DNA from: Diphasiastrum complanatum
Taxonomy: Eukaryota > Streptophyta > Lycopodiopsida > Lycopodiales > Lycopodiaceae
Assembly: GCA_029204225.1 (NCBI GenBank)
Contig: CM055107.1
Location: 46,918,476 to 46,982,475, forward strand
DNA: 64,000 bases
Direction: 5' to 3'
The translations under genes and the position numbers were made by a program. Below are positions 1 to 12,142 of the stretch, in pieces; within the stretch, counting starts at the first letter, position 1, and the number at the start of each line of letters is the position of its first letter. The notes below the pieces were generated by a model. It was not told where the DNA came from. It searched no databases and saw only the letters and a program-made list of their open reading frames with translations.

Positions 1-108
1 AAAGCAAAGATAAAAAGAAGTACTATTTGCGTGCAACAGTGAGACTTGGCAGAAACTCATATTCATATGTTCTAAATGCAACGGAGGTTTGTCGTAAAGC
101 TTTCAAAG

Positions 109-794
109 TTAGTCATGCAATTGAAAATTCACGGCTTCAAAATTTAACATTACAAGGATTTCTACAAGGTCAATCTGTTTCTCTGGATGCTTTGAGTGCA
201 ACGGCTTGGCTAAAGCATTTTGTAGATGTGCATGGAGAGAAATTTGCTCTTCAACCACCAAGACCTCTTGAAAGTCCTCCATACTTGGCAATGTCTTTTG
301 AATAGCAAAACTTTGCACCAAATTAGCATGATCATCCAACAAGCCATTAAGAATAACTTGAACAAGCTCCACATCCTTATTGCTTTCACTAATACATGCT
401 AGTTCATCACTCAAAGCTTCAACTCTCAAAACAAAAGCATGAGCACTTTCATACTTCTTTCGAAGACTTTGAAAAATATGCCTCCTTAGGGTTAGGACCC
501 TAGATGTAGACTTGGACTCATAAACCTTCTTCAAGGTTTTCCAAGCTTCACTAGATACAGTGCACTTACCAACTTCTTTGAGAAGTTCATTAGTCACATT
601 CATCTTGATCACATGTAGAGCTTTCTTAGCTCTCTTGGCATACCTCAATTGCTCTTGAGGTGACAAAGGTCTTTCCTCCACACCTACAACAATATCCATC
701 AAATCATTCATCTCTATCAAAGACTCCCTCCTTACCTTCCAAGTTGAATAATCTGTTGAGGTAATTCCAACATGAAGCCACTTGAGGTTGCCAT
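109..794 (-). pseudogene. Copia-type retrotransposon Gag (UBN2-like), degraded
   Basis: This is the capsid-type Gag of a Ty1/Copia element, read leftward. The open part (109-720) has the family's hallmarks: a region resembling SSEAWKTLKKVYESKS, then LTLRRHIFQSLRKKYESAHA, then a segment resembling LNGLLDDHANLVQSF, which match the 'W..L...Y' and 'L.SL...Y' signatures of plant Copia Gag. In-frame sequence beyond 720 continues with DYSTWKVRRESL, the usual N-terminal 'NY..W' motif. A plausible start ATG lies at 792-794 (MATSSGFM), but a one-base frameshift separates it from the rest. The protein then stops at 109, before any clear zinc knuckle. A primer site and LTR lie just upstream, as expected. 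The remainder of the element would lie left of the window. Confidence 0.8.
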
Positions 795-1382
795 GTTACA
801 ACGACTGATCTTATCTTTGAAACTATTCCAATGCACTCAGCACTCTCTTGAAAATCAACAAATGAAACTCAAGAATAAATCACAAAATTTGGAAACAATC
901 TACTCTCTCCTTTTCTTTCTTCTAGCAAATCCTAGCACATAGAATGATGATTTTTTTATCACAATAGATCTAAACACAATACCATGAAATTTTGCTAACT
1001 CCTAATATTGAATCACACTCTTGAAAAAGTCCATGAACTTAAAATCAAGAGATCCTATCAAATTTAGGGTTCTTCCAGAAATGCAAAATATTGAATCAAG
1101 CAAAATCTAAATGCAAAAGCTAGAATCTTGATATATCAACTAGTAGAATGTAACATCCACAACCATGAGCAATTTTTGTCTCCATATTCCAATAAGTGGT
1201 TTCAAAAATCGGCCTACTCCAAGTGATTGGACCTAAAATGATGCTAGGATCACAAAGATCCACTTTCTATACTTGAAAATGCATGATTTGAGCTACAAAC
1301 ACCTCCAACTCCACATAGAATTCATGGTGCCCTCAATTCCACCTCTAGACTTGGCGAGTACTTCAACTTTGGCCTGTAACCT

Positions 1383-1394
1383 GCTTTGATACCA
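1383..1394 (-). promoter_or_regulatory. Primer binding site (initiator tRNA-Met type)
   Basis: On the minus strand this reads TGGTATCAAAGC, one base different from the canonical plant Copia primer site TGGTATCAGAGC. It sits two bases from the LTR edge at 1397 and about 590 bases upstream of the gag start. It primes minus-strand cDNA synthesis in such elements. Confidence 0.75.
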
Positions 1395-1396
1395 TA

Positions 1397-1890
1397 TGAA
1401 AAAATCAGATCCAAAACATACTTAATGAATCTCTAAGATCTTCACCAAATTTGGTTGCACGTCTAGATTTAGCTACAAAATAGAAATCATTACTTTACAC
1501 ATGCTAGAATTGAATAAATCACTAAGATTTGATCATAAGCACTAAGATCCAATATGGTACTATCTCTGTCCGTACAACAACAATAGTATATCATCCTTCA
1601 CACGTATGGATGCAAGATCAACAATGAAAATGACATTCTACACACTAGAAATCAAGATATCTTGAGAAATACACATGAGATGGACAAAGAATCAAAAGAC
1701 TCGATGAATCTCCATATAAAATGAGAATACAATGATCAGTTCTCCACGCTGTTATTGCTATTTATAGCTTCCACCCTTGGCCAATTTCCCTAAGCTAGCC
1801 CTAAATGGTAACTCCTTGGTACTTATTATTTTAAACTATTTCTATCGACTATTGTGGAAATGCTCATGCATGTGTAAACATTTTGTGTGC
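1397..1890 (-). repeat. 5' LTR of the leftmost minus-strand Copia element (outer edge approximate)
   Basis: The inner edge is defined by the adjacent primer site, and the LTR begins with TG on the plus strand at 1397, i.e. ends in CA in its own orientation. A TATA-like box, CTATAAATAG on the minus strand, lies at 1758-1767. Stretches around 1600-1680 resemble a second LTR at 11.9 kb (shared words include ACATTCTACACAC and CAAGATATC), so both belong to one family. The outer edge near 1.89 kb is a guess because the partner LTR is outside the window. Confidence 0.55.
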
Positions 1891-4266
1891 TGCATATATT
1901 TTATTGCCCCAACTTTTGATGAATTACTCTGAAGTGCACTAGTTTTTCAAACTTTATTAGGTTGTGTTTCTAATTGTTGGGCTATCTCTACTCTCTAAAA
2001 GACCATTTTTATATAAATCTTCACGATTGTATTTGTCAATTTTGGGAATTCATAACATTTCTTTTTCTAAGGCCAACATAAATGTATCTATTCGATATTT
2101 TTGTTAGAAATAGATGTACCATCAAAACCTTATTGTAGTGGATTAAGAGCTCTTGAAAAAACACTCATTCTAAATTTTTGCTCATAAAGTCTCACTCAAC
2201 TTTTTTGCAAAAGCTCATTCCAATTTTATATTCCAATAGAGTTATGAATGAGAAAGGCAAGATCGCCCACTAAAAGATCCATGAATCCACGAACAAAGAG
2301 AAATTCACTTTTAGCTAGTAATGTCAGATAGATAAGAGTTATTATTTATGACTAAAAAATTGACGCAGACAAAATAAACCATTCATTTAGCTAGAATCCT
2401 TTTGCAACCATTCTCTCTCTGTGCCTCTTCCAAATATCACATGAGTGTGGATAGAGCTTGGTTGACCCACATGCAAGAAGTGTTTGACATATAGAATGGG
2501 TTTGTCATTGCTAAAGATAAATCTAAAAACATGATCATTAGAAGTTTGTAAAATTTCACCATGGATTTTCACATCATTCTAGATCATTTAGATTTTCTAG
2601 TGCTATAACTTGACGTGATGAACTTGCTTTGTGATTTAGCATAATTTACATGTGATTGCCAAACATTCAAACCCTCCACGTCAGAAACTTTCATGTGGAC
2701 AGCCCAGTGAAAAATTGGCACCTAGTTCTAATGCTTATGCCAAAATTTTCATGTTGAACAACAAACCACGGGATGTCACATATCACATAGACCTTCCAAC
2801 AAGCACGTGGACCTTAAGGTCCATGTCCAGGTGCTATCTGGCTGCTGATAATCATTGATTGTTATGCATATAAATTTTGGTCTATTTTTTTATACTCTCA
2901 CTCCCATACACGTAATGGATACCTTTTGGCTTACCATTCCCCTATAAAAACACCATCCAGATTTCAATAATGGTTCAGAAAAAGTACCATGTTGGCAGAC
3001 AGAAAAACACTTAATTTACATTTAACTTTGATGGGCTTTGTTTGAGTGCTAAATCTAAAATCAGAGAAGTTTGACTTGCAGAATCAGGTGCATAGAGAAC
3101 CCAAACTATTACTTTAGGAAATATGCTTAATAGATGAGTCATTTATTTCATGCTGATTCCAATGCTTTCATAGGAAGAGCGCCATGTCTAGATGAAACAT
3201 TTTCTCACGTGTTGATTGCAGCTTTTATTCTGCTGTTTTTATAGCTCTGAGAGCTGACTGTCAGTTGGAGATCGATAAGGCTAACAAAGCCGTGGAAACT
3301 GATTCTGATTAGACCCACTATACTTAAAGTTACATTAATGATCAAATACATTCACTAGCCTAATCATAATACCCAGTCTCCAGAGAGCTCTCCGAGATCT
3401 GATTCTCTCTCTGTATGCAGTTTAAGTGTCATTCGGTGGCTTTTCATCAGAATCCAAGAATTTCTGGGCAGCTAATGTGACAACTAGCTGGATTGGCCGC
3501 TTCCCAGTAGCTGAAGACTGCATAAATCATCAGCTACAGTAAGAACACGAGAACTTTCAGAGTAAACTTGTAAAAGAATAGAAATGCTCCGGAATAAGTA
3601 ATTCAAATTTCAGGTAGATTACTTAATACGTCAGGTATTGTTTGCATCTTCATATCATGAATGTTCTAAAGCCAATTGTGCCTTATAAGTAGTGGTGACT
3701 GATTTCTCTTAGAAAAATTCAAACTGCTGATCAATAATAAACCTTACCGATTTGGAGCGTTTTGCTCTGGAGTGTACGCTCTTATGACGTTTGGAATTTC
3801 TATGTAAATCAGCTCTCAGACTGTCTCCCTTGCCAGAGCTACTAACTGGATTGCATGGCTGACAGACAACCTGTCATTTATTTTAACAAGGAATCACTAC
3901 CATCCACTGTCGAGTAAACATTCTTTCTTGGACGAGGTGGCTAAGACAGGGACAGTCTATAATGTTATAAACAAAACAGAAACTGCAAGTGAAAAGAATC
4001 ACCAAGTTACTGTTAACCTCTAAGCAAGTGATTCTGAGGTGCGGCCATGCTCTTGCCTGACAGCTCTCATTTTTGGGAGGAAATGGTTGCTGAGCCTGCA
4101 TGCACCCACATACCCATATACGTAAATCGTATGACACGCACTGGCATAGATAAAAAAAAACTGTTGCTTGCAATGAAGCTATTTGATCTAGCTCAAATGC
4201 TACACAAGAAAGATAACATGGTTGATCACAATAGCATACCACACATTCTGATCCACAATGGAGCCA
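1891..4266. other. No recognisable gene
   Basis: AT-rich sequence with scattered short open frames on both strands. A 153-codon open frame on the minus strand (3883-4344) shows no family motif and straddles the start of the duplicated block, so it is not called as a gene. A TATA-like CTATAAAAAC occurs at about 2942. Nothing else is supported here. Confidence 0.6.
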
Positions 4267-5776
4267 ATCCCCTTCCGATAACCTCAAGTGTTTTGATATG
4301 TTCTCTATCCGAGAGGTTCCCCTTCGCTCAGAATGCCCCATCACACCCTAGCAAGTGTTCGTTCGTTCGATCGATCGATCGAGAGAGTGCGAGCGCGTGA
4401 GCAATTGAATATACCTGTAGAGGAGAGGAGAAGCACGAGGGGGCAGACAGCATACGTTACAAGGAATCATGACAGGAGTTGGGGGCACCCTGCATGCATC
4501 TTGGACGCACTCATTTTGGGGGCATGCATATTATTGTTCCTTTCATTCATTACCATGCTCTCCTCGTCTCCCATTCTCCCCTCCCATCCTCATGAGTCAT
4601 CAACATTCACAATGCAGATCCTCTAAATCTAAGGGCAAGTATGCATTCAAAATGGGCACATGCTAATCATTTCAATCTCATGAAAATATTCAAACATAGT
4701 GCACTAGCATTTTGGCCTTGCCTTGACTTGCAAAGGCAATATTATGTCCTAGGTCCTTCAATGGAGTTTGGAAAAAAGTCAACATTAAAGGTTGATTGGT
4801 GGTGATGGCCTAAACTTTTCAGGCCTAAACCTTCGTTGAGTAGGGCTAACATCCATTGGGCACTTTACATTCCATTTCATGATGTTGCAACAACAACCTG
4901 TGATACTTGCGTTAATGGGTTACATTTTGGCTTTTGATATGGAAACAATGGAATTCTTGTGAAGAAGCCTCAATATCGTCATGCCGCAAAGCCCAATGCA
5001 TGTTGCAAATTCTCACCTGTAGTTGTCGTAGGGATGATGTTGAGTGATATATGTCTTCAATAAGTTCTTAGCAACATTACAGATACAATTAAAGTAATAA
5101 TGTCAAAAAATTAAGGAAGAATCATTCATTGTCCTCTAAGAGACAGCTTCAAATTTCATCACATAATAGATTCATTCTCATTGTCTCTTATTGAGTGATT
5201 TTATTTCAATCCAAAAAGCTAAATCACAAATAAATCTATGTCGAGCAGAGAAGTATGGCTAGATTACAGGGTAGTTCACAGTGAGCTTAGTTGTCAGATA
5301 AGTGAGATGGATTAAGCATATTACAGACCTTTCTTCTCCTTTACTTGAGGTTTCACTCCGTTTACCTAGAAAACAAATATATATGTCTATATAAGCGAAA
5401 CCAAAATAAATAGAATCCTAGGTAAAATCACATGTGCATAAATTCACAATTAGATTACTTTGTTATTAGAGCTTTCTGCCACTTGAGTTTTCACTCTCAT
5501 TTAGCTAGAAATATATAGATATGTACCATGAAATTGTCGCATACCTTACAAATCTCATGGTAAATGAGATATGTAGAAATTCACAACTAGAAAATTAGTT
5601 CCTAGTTTAAGAGAAAATATATTGTACAGACTTTTTGCTCCTTTAGTGAGTTGTCAATCAAAAAATCAGTAGCCATTGGCAATGGAGATGATATGAATGA
5701 TGCTTCACACTCAGCTGATGGAAATCAATGCTTGAAAGTCAACAATCACAAAAGTATGACTAAAGTAGACAATTAC
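4267..5776. repeat. Tandem duplication, copy 1 (about 1.51 kb)
   Basis: This 1510-base unit is followed immediately by a near-identical copy. I found about five single-base differences, for example AAGTG/AATTG near 4354, TTTAGC/TTTCGC near 5510 and TTAGTG/TTAGGG near 5653. There is also one 3-base indel (TAG after CGTTGAG at about 4836). The unit holds a short CGTT/CGAT simple repeat near 4360-4383. A 97-codon open frame (4333-4626) occurs in both copies but resembles no known protein. The sequence is not recognisable as a transposon. Confidence 0.95.
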
Positions 5777-7283
5777 ATCCCCTTCCGATAACCTCAAGTG
5801 TTTTGATATGTTCTCTATCCGAGAGGTTCCCCTTCGCTCAGAATGCCCCATCACACCCTAGCAATTGTTCGTTCGTTCGATCGATCGATCGAGAGAGTGC
5901 GAGCGCGTGAGCAATTGAATATACCTGTAGAGGAGAGGAGAAGCACGAGGGGGCAGACAGCATACGTTACAAGGAATCATGACAGGAGTTGGGGGCACCC
6001 TGCATGCATCTTGGACGCACTCATTTTGGGGGCATGCATATTATTGTTCCTTTCATTCATTACCATGCTCTCCTCGTCTCCCATTCTCCCCTCCCATCCT
6101 CATGAGTCATCAACATTCACAATGCAGATCCTCTAAATCTAAGGGCAAGTATGCATTCAAAATGGGCACATGCTAATCATTTCAATCTCATGAAAATATT
6201 CAAACATAGTGCACTAGCATTTTGGCCTTGCCTTGACTTGCAAAGGCAATATTATGTCCTAGGTCCTTCAATGGAGTTTGGAAAAAAGTCAACATTAAAG
6301 GTTGATTGGTGGTGATGGCCTAAACTTTTCAGGCCTAAACCTTCGTTGAGGGCTAACATCCATTGGGCACTTTACATTCCATTTCATGATGTTGCAACAA
6401 CAACCTGTGATACTTGCGTTAATGGGTTACATTTTGGCTTTTGATATGGAAACAATGGAATTCTTGTGAAGAAGCCTCAATATCGTCATGCCGCAAAGCC
6501 CAATGCATGTTGCAAATTCTCACCTGTAGTTGTCGTAGGGATGATGTTGAGTGATATATGTCTTCAATAAGTTCTTAGCAACATTACAGATACAATTAAA
6601 GTAATAATGTCAAAAAATTAAGGAAGAATCATTCATTGTCCTCTAAGAGACAGCTTCAAATTTCATCACATAATAGATTCATTCTCATTGTCTCTTATTG
6701 AGTGATTTTATTTCAATCCAAAAAGCTAAATCACAAATAAATCTATGTCGAGCAGAGAAGTATGGCTAGATTACAGGGTAGTTCACAGTGAGCTTAGTTG
6801 TCAGATAAGTGAGATGGATTAAGCATATTACAGACCTTTCTTCTCCTTTACTTGAGGTTTCACTCCGTTTACCTAGAAAACAAATATATATGTCTATATA
6901 AGCGAAACCAAAATAAATAGAATCCTAGGTAAAATCACATGTGCATAAATTCACAATTAGATTACTTTGTTATTAGAGCTTTCTGCCACTTGAGTTTTCA
7001 CTCTCATTTCGCTAGAAATATATAGATATGTACCATGAAATTGTCGCATACCTTACAAATCTCATGGTAAATGAGATATGTAGAAATTCACAACTAGAAA
7101 ATTAGTTCCTAGTTTAAGAGAAAATATATTGTACAGACTTTTTGCTCCTTTAGGGAGTTGTCAATCAAAAAATCAGTAGCCATTGGCAATGGAGATGATA
7201 TGAATGATGCTTCACACTCAGCTGATGGAAATCAATGCTTGAAAGTCAACAATTACAAAAGTATGACTAAAGTAGACAATTAC
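5777..7283. repeat. Tandem duplication, copy 2 (about 1.51 kb)
   Basis: Second copy, in direct orientation with no spacer. Copy 1 ends and copy 2 begins at the shared tetranucleotide ATCC, which also precedes the unique sequence at 7284-7287. The 3-base deletion relative to copy 1 makes this copy slightly shorter. The 97-codon frame is preserved at 5843-6136 with one replacement, Ser to Ile. Confidence 0.95.
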
Positions 7284-7789
7284 ATCCAGACTAGTTTTAT
7301 AGTAGAGTTCAAACTAGCTATCATTATCCTTTTCAAAATGCTTATCGGAAAACCATCCCCTTTTCTAAGTAACAACTTAGAAAAATGTTTATTGCACTAT
7401 CAATTTCAAATTGTCAGGGCAGTACCGTCCACAAATAAGTATATATAGACTTTAACAGATAGGTCTAATCCAAGTCATATAACTAAATCCCCATCATACC
7501 ATTTATATTAGAAATAGTCAAAGTGTAACCAAAGGTTTAAACAAAAAGCAGTACACTTCAAAGGAAACCTCGTTAATGAAAGTTAGGCATCAATGAGTAG
7601 TAAATTCATGATCATTTCATGGCACTTCAACTCTTCATACCCGTTAGTAGCAAACAACCATATTGAGGGGAATAGAACACAGTTCACATGAAATTTTTCA
7701 TTGTTAACATTCAAAGTGTTGTACAAAGTCTGATCAAAAGAACTCAAGACAGTTCGTTAATTGTGATCATAGTGACTGAAACAAGCTAG

Positions 7790-7844
<55 letters not shown>

Positions 7845-8684
7845 ATAGAGAGAGGAGCTCGCTTACCCTCCAAGGCCATTCCGAAGGAAACGGCTTTAGG
7901 CCAAGGGCAGATGCCGAAAGGTGCATGTAAAAAAAATTACTTTTTTTACTTTTCGCCTACAAGGTGCATATAAAAAAAATAAGTGGGAGGGAAGGTTGCC
8001 CTTTGAAGGGCTTCTTGGGTGGAATGCCCCGAGGAGGCATCCCTCTTTATTGTAATTTAATTTTTTTACTTTTTTCAATGGTTTTTTGTTGTAATATTTG
8101 CATGTTAAAAAAGGTAGAAATTGTTACATGCACCTTCTGGCAATCGGACAGTGCATGTAAATTTTTTCTGCCATAATTTTTTTTCTCCCACAAATTTTGC
8201 TATGGGAGGCACCACCATTCTCTTCATTAAGAAGTTACAACTGAGATTGTGACAAAAAAAATGTTTTCACGCCAAGGAAGTTCACCATCCGATGCCATTC
8301 CATTGAGGAAGGGCCTTCTGCCTCGTATTATCATCCTCAACGGAAGGGCTTTCCCTGGAGAACGAGCCTCCCCTTCCTCCCATCTTCTCATAAAGCTTAT
8401 CCTTCCACGTCTTCTCACAAAGGTGATTCAAGATTATAGGATCTAAGTTTGTGGTCCGAAGACTAATAATAAGTAAAAATTATTAAAAAAAACATGTGGC
8501 GTCTATATATGTTGCTTGTCTTTTCTTTGAGCTCCTGCGATTTCTCATCATTTTGTCATGTTCTCTCCTCCAATTCAACACTATACTATAGTTGAACTGC
8601 TTTGCTACTTCCTCCCTGATTTTTGAGTCCTCTATACATGGCTCTAGCAACTTTCTCAGCATGCCTCAGTAGCCTTTGCCTAAG
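7284..8684. other. No recognisable gene; contains low-complexity sequence
   Basis: Includes a TG microsatellite and, at 7850-8240, several near-repeats of GGTGCATGTAAAAAAAAT and its variants with long T and A runs, which look like decayed repeat DNA. No domain-bearing open frame was found on either strand. Confidence 0.5.
7791..7840. repeat. (TG)25 microsatellite
   Basis: Twenty-five uninterrupted TG units, followed by TTATATAGAGAGAGG. It lies in anonymous intergenic sequence. Confidence 0.98.
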
Positions 8685-8800
8685 ATTTTGTTGGACCTAT
8701 TAAGCCTATTACCAGATACACATAGAGAAGATACATTCTAGTGGTAACAGATTATGCAATTAAAATGGTGCAAGCAAAAGCGACATCAAAAGATGATGAT
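8685..8800 (+). pseudogene. Gypsy integrase core fragment
   Basis: Translation of the plus strand from about 8683 gives FVGPIKPITRYT, a stop, then RRYILVVTDYAIKMVQAKA. This matches the integrase catalytic core of Ty3/Gypsy elements, which usually reads DFVGPI.P....YILV.TDYATKWVEA. Only about 38 codons are recognisable and one in-frame stop is present. The sequence on both sides no longer aligns to anything I recognise, so this is an old scrap. Confidence 0.7.
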
Positions 8801-9609
8801 TGAACGACTCAAGAACCAGAAAGGGACATAAGTAAATCATGTTGAACAATAGATTATGCATACTTGTCTGGGAGTTGACATCCATAACGAGGGTATATTA
8901 CATTTATCTTCGAGAATGATAGACTGGCAAGGGTGAACAAATCCTTGAAGCAACATATCAAGGAGCTATAAGCGAAAGCAGAAGAAGCCCAATAAGCCTC
9001 GAAAGCAAAGCATACCTTAGCTTCGAAAATGAAGAAATTTGACAAGGTACTTGCAAAATAGTTCAAGATTTTTATTCGCAAAGATCGAGTCTGGCGGCCA
9101 CTACAATTTAACGTTAAACTTCAATGGCATGTGAATTATTGTGTGTTGCTAGGCTTAATGGGCTTCAGTTGGGAGGATTGGGAATTACCCTCAGAAAAGG
9201 ATGACATCTTAAAACTCTGAAAATTGTTGGATGTAAATCAAAAGGGTTGTATTTGTTAGAAAATTCTCCAAGGAAAATTTCTTGTTAATCCCTTTGGAAG
9301 TTCCGAATTGTATATAGGATGTACATTATTGTATGACTTAGAATATTTACAATGTAGAGAAATAGATTTTGTGATTATTACTATGATGGACAATTGGACT
9401 ACTGAAGATGCCATTCCCAGTTCTATCTTTTTCAGAGAAGAATCAAATTTTGTTCAGTTTGATAGAGATAACCTACTCTAGCAAGTAAATGTATCATATC
9501 CAGACTGTGGGATCTATACATAGATTGGGAATCGATTTATCCAACACTATATGAGAATATTGCATGCAACATTCGAGCCAAGAGAACTCACAAAAAACAT
9601 GGAAGATTC
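8801..9609 (+). other. Degraded coding-like sequence, unidentified
   Basis: Several plus-strand stretches read as protein-like segments broken by stops, for example LYIGCTLLYDLEYLQCREIDF near 9310-9370 and DNWTTEDAIPSSIFFREE near 9390-9435. They are in or near the frame of the helicase-like segment that follows and may be its upstream part. I cannot assign a family. Confidence 0.35.
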
Positions 9610-9888
9610 ATGATGTATGCATTGCAATTTATTGGCACTTTTATTGCCAAGGTTCTAGATGGATCAGAAAAGCTTGACACATTAGCAACATTTTATTCAA
9701 AGCTACAACTAGTAGGTTTTTTTGAAAATATAATTATTGGAAAGAGAACTTTGCAATATGCAAATCAAAGACTGCAAGTAGTCAAACTCATTCCTTCTAA
9801 ACACTTCGGAGGATTGGATATAATTACATGTGGCGATTTGTATCAAGCTGGACTAGTTTTAGATAAATGGCTATTGCAAATTCATTAG
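9610..9888 (+). pseudogene. Helitron/PIF1-like helicase fragment
   Basis: The 92-codon open frame contains KHFGGLDIITCGDLYQAG followed by LDKWL. This resembles the motif around the helicase step that reads 'PFGG...V..GDL.Q..PV...W.F' in PIF1-family helicases, the family that forms the helicase half of Helitron Rep-Hel proteins. The preceding LQYANQRLQVVK fits the 'L..I..RL..I' helix that normally follows the Walker B DEISM motif. Walker B itself is lost (ENIIIGK at that place), so the copy is dead. A cellular PIF1 gene is an alternative, but the transposon-filled setting favours a Helitron relic. No Rep domain or Helitron ends were located. Confidence 0.45.
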
Positions 9889-10495
9889 AAGTATTTTGTT
9901 AAACATACTAGGTGAGCATGCCACATTGTTAGGAGTAAGTTAAAACAGTGAGACAAAAGGATCATAATTGTATCTCCATACTTAGCACATTACAATAATG
10001 CGAACACACCACTTTTGACATAGAGTACTTAAACCAACAATGTCAGCACCAACCTCCATTCAATCACATATTCTCACACCTATGTTATACAAACTTTGAC
10101 ATATCAAAACACAATGATGATGCCTTGCAACAATCAACTAAAACAAAATACATCTTACAAGCAATTGACTCATTCCATCTTAGCATTATGGAAAGGCATT
10201 CGTGATATAATACAAGAATAATAAGTTAAACTTTTTGTGAAGATTTAAATGATGAATATGATAAAATTTAAAAATGTGTGAAATTCTTGTTCCTCACCAT
10301 GTACAATCAACCCTGGATAAATTTTAGGCCTTGGGAGTAGCAAAAAATTAACTAATAGAGAAGGTTAACACATATAGAGGGATAACTACTTGAAGTCATC
10401 CTTGTGTTGTGCAACTACTAGAAAATTGATGACTTTGTGTTGGACTTGAGGGATGGTGATACTGGGGGCTAGGCTGGCAAATGCCTTAAAAGAGA

Positions 10496-10680
10496 AAAAT
10501 AGCATGTCTCACCTACTGCTTTGATCTTATCTTCATCAATTTTCAACCCACAATGGGTGACTTTATGACCAAGGTATGCTAGTTCATGCTTAAAAAAATC
10601 ACTGTCATGGTTTTTTTTAATCATAGAGGTTTTCTCTTCTAAGAAGCACTTTGTAGGATTCCCATTTGTGTTAGTATCAG
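10496..10680 (-). pseudogene. Gypsy reverse transcriptase C-terminal scrap
   Basis: The minus strand reads NPTKCFL near 10650 and, after disrupted sequence, HELAYLGHKVTHCGLKIDED then KIKAV at about 10588-10510. This is the 'KC.F......YLGH.VS..GI..D..KI.A' segment just after the RT active site of Ty3/Gypsy elements. The frame is broken between the two parts and nothing else of the element is recognisable nearby. Confidence 0.7.
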
Positions 10681-10760
10681 GTAGATGTGTAGGACTTGGA
10701 GATTGATCTACTATTCCACTGATTTTTTATGTATCCTGATTTCTAGCTCCCTGAGGAGTT

Positions 10761-10794
10761 CTTCTTACAACTGTTGAGTGACAGTTGTAAGAAG
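10761..10794. repeat. Perfect 13-bp hairpin
   Basis: Arms CTTCTTACAACTG (10761-10773) and CAGTTGTAAGAAG (10782-10794) are exact reverse complements around an 8-base loop. A direct repeat of AAGAAGCACTTTGTAGG occurs about 150 bases to the left, so the site may mark a rearrangement in the adjoining Gypsy relic. Confidence 0.85.
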
Positions 10795-11478
10795 CACTTT
10801 GTAGGTTCTGTGATTTTAGTTTAAAAGAGATTGTGTTGATGTTCTGTGATTTCAGTAGGGGTAGATTTAGTTTAGTTCCCTGATGTTTTTGTAGATTAGA
10901 TTAATAATAATTTCAGTCTGTAAGAATAATGAAAGAACTGAAACAGTCTATAAAATGTAGGAAATCGAGTTCCTAACAGATCCTATATCCAAGATGAGCT
11001 ACCATTGCCAATCAAGGATCGAAATCAGGTTGACGTCGTTGTGCCTCCGACAGGTGGGTACAACAACATTATACTGCAAAACAAAACACGTGATTGAGCT
11101 CTACCTAAAATGATCTGTAGTCACATGAATCCCTAGCCATGTTGAAGCTCTGCCAAACAAAGAGTAAGCACTACTTTTAGTGGTAGATTCAGCGCTAGTA
11201 TTGGTCCGTTGAGAAGCAAGTTCCATGTGAATCAGAATCTGCAAACGTTGGCTAGAGGACCAGTAAACATTAGCCAGAAGATACTTGCGTTAACATTTGT
11301 ATTCAGTAAACCACTCTCATCAGGGTGTCATGTGTTGGGTCGCGCCATTGTCCAGGTACCAACTGTTGTAGTCTTCATAGCTATTGTTGTAAGCCATTAA
11401 CAATTTGGATGGCTTGTCGTCATCAGAGATATGCTCCTTCAATTCCGTCGCATTGGTGAAGTTACGTTGTTGCTACTG

Positions 11479-11574
11479 TTGCTTATTTGCCTCATTGTCG
11501 ATGTGGATGCGACACTCTTTGATGTCTTGATTCATTCTCTTATGGTATCTGCAGAAGAGCTTCTTGCAATCCAT
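11479..11574 (-). pseudogene. Retrotransposon Gag zinc-knuckle-like fragment
   Basis: The minus strand encodes MDCKKLFCRYHKRMNQDIKE followed by C. The pattern C-x2-H-x4-N-x4-C resembles the Gag knuckle of plant Gypsy elements ('YC.YH...GHDT..C'), with the central His replaced by Asn. It ends at a stop after about 30 codons. Confidence 0.45.
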
Positions 11575-11722
11575 TGTTCAGCTTGAGTATAAGGCTTCTG
11601 ATGTTGCACTTGATTCTTGCCCTTGGAATATTCTTTCTTCTTGGTGTTTAGGGCCAGGGACTTGTCTTTGACGGACAGATCATTGGTCTTTCTCAGCATT
11701 TCTTCTTGAAGAAGTGTGAAGA

Positions 11723-12043
11723 ATTTCAGACCATTTAAAATCCAAATTCATAACTTGATCTTTGGTTAGAAAGAAAACAATCCTACCAATATTGCCAATG
11801 TAGAAAATCAACATCTACTCAATGAAAGAGATGCAAACTCAATAAGAACCTGATCAAACATCAAACATATGATATGATGAAGTTGTTTTCTGTACAAAAA
11901 TAGTAAGCTACTATATTTCACATGTGTGGATCCAAAAATAGCATAAAATGAGCATTCTACACACAAGATTGCAAGATATCACAAATATAGTGCACCAATG
12001 GATAGATGAACCTAAGATAACTCATGTATAGGCATGAAGTGAG

Positions 12044-12142
<99 letters not shown>

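Larger units (their letters stand above)
9889..11478. other. Repeat-derived sequence with one Gypsy RT scrap and a hairpin
   Basis: Apart from the Gypsy RT scrap at 10.5-10.7 kb and a perfect hairpin at 10.76 kb, I see only LTR-like sequence. The stretch from about 10.8 to 10.98 kb includes TATAAAATG near 10950 and GAGTTCCTAACA near 10970, which could be an LTR end, but no primer site follows. The open frame at 11209-11400 has no recognisable domain. Confidence 0.4.

Noticed and set aside
3883-4344. 153-codon open frame on the minus strand, Cys-rich
   Set aside because: No family motif, and it crosses the boundary of the tandem duplication. Likely chance.
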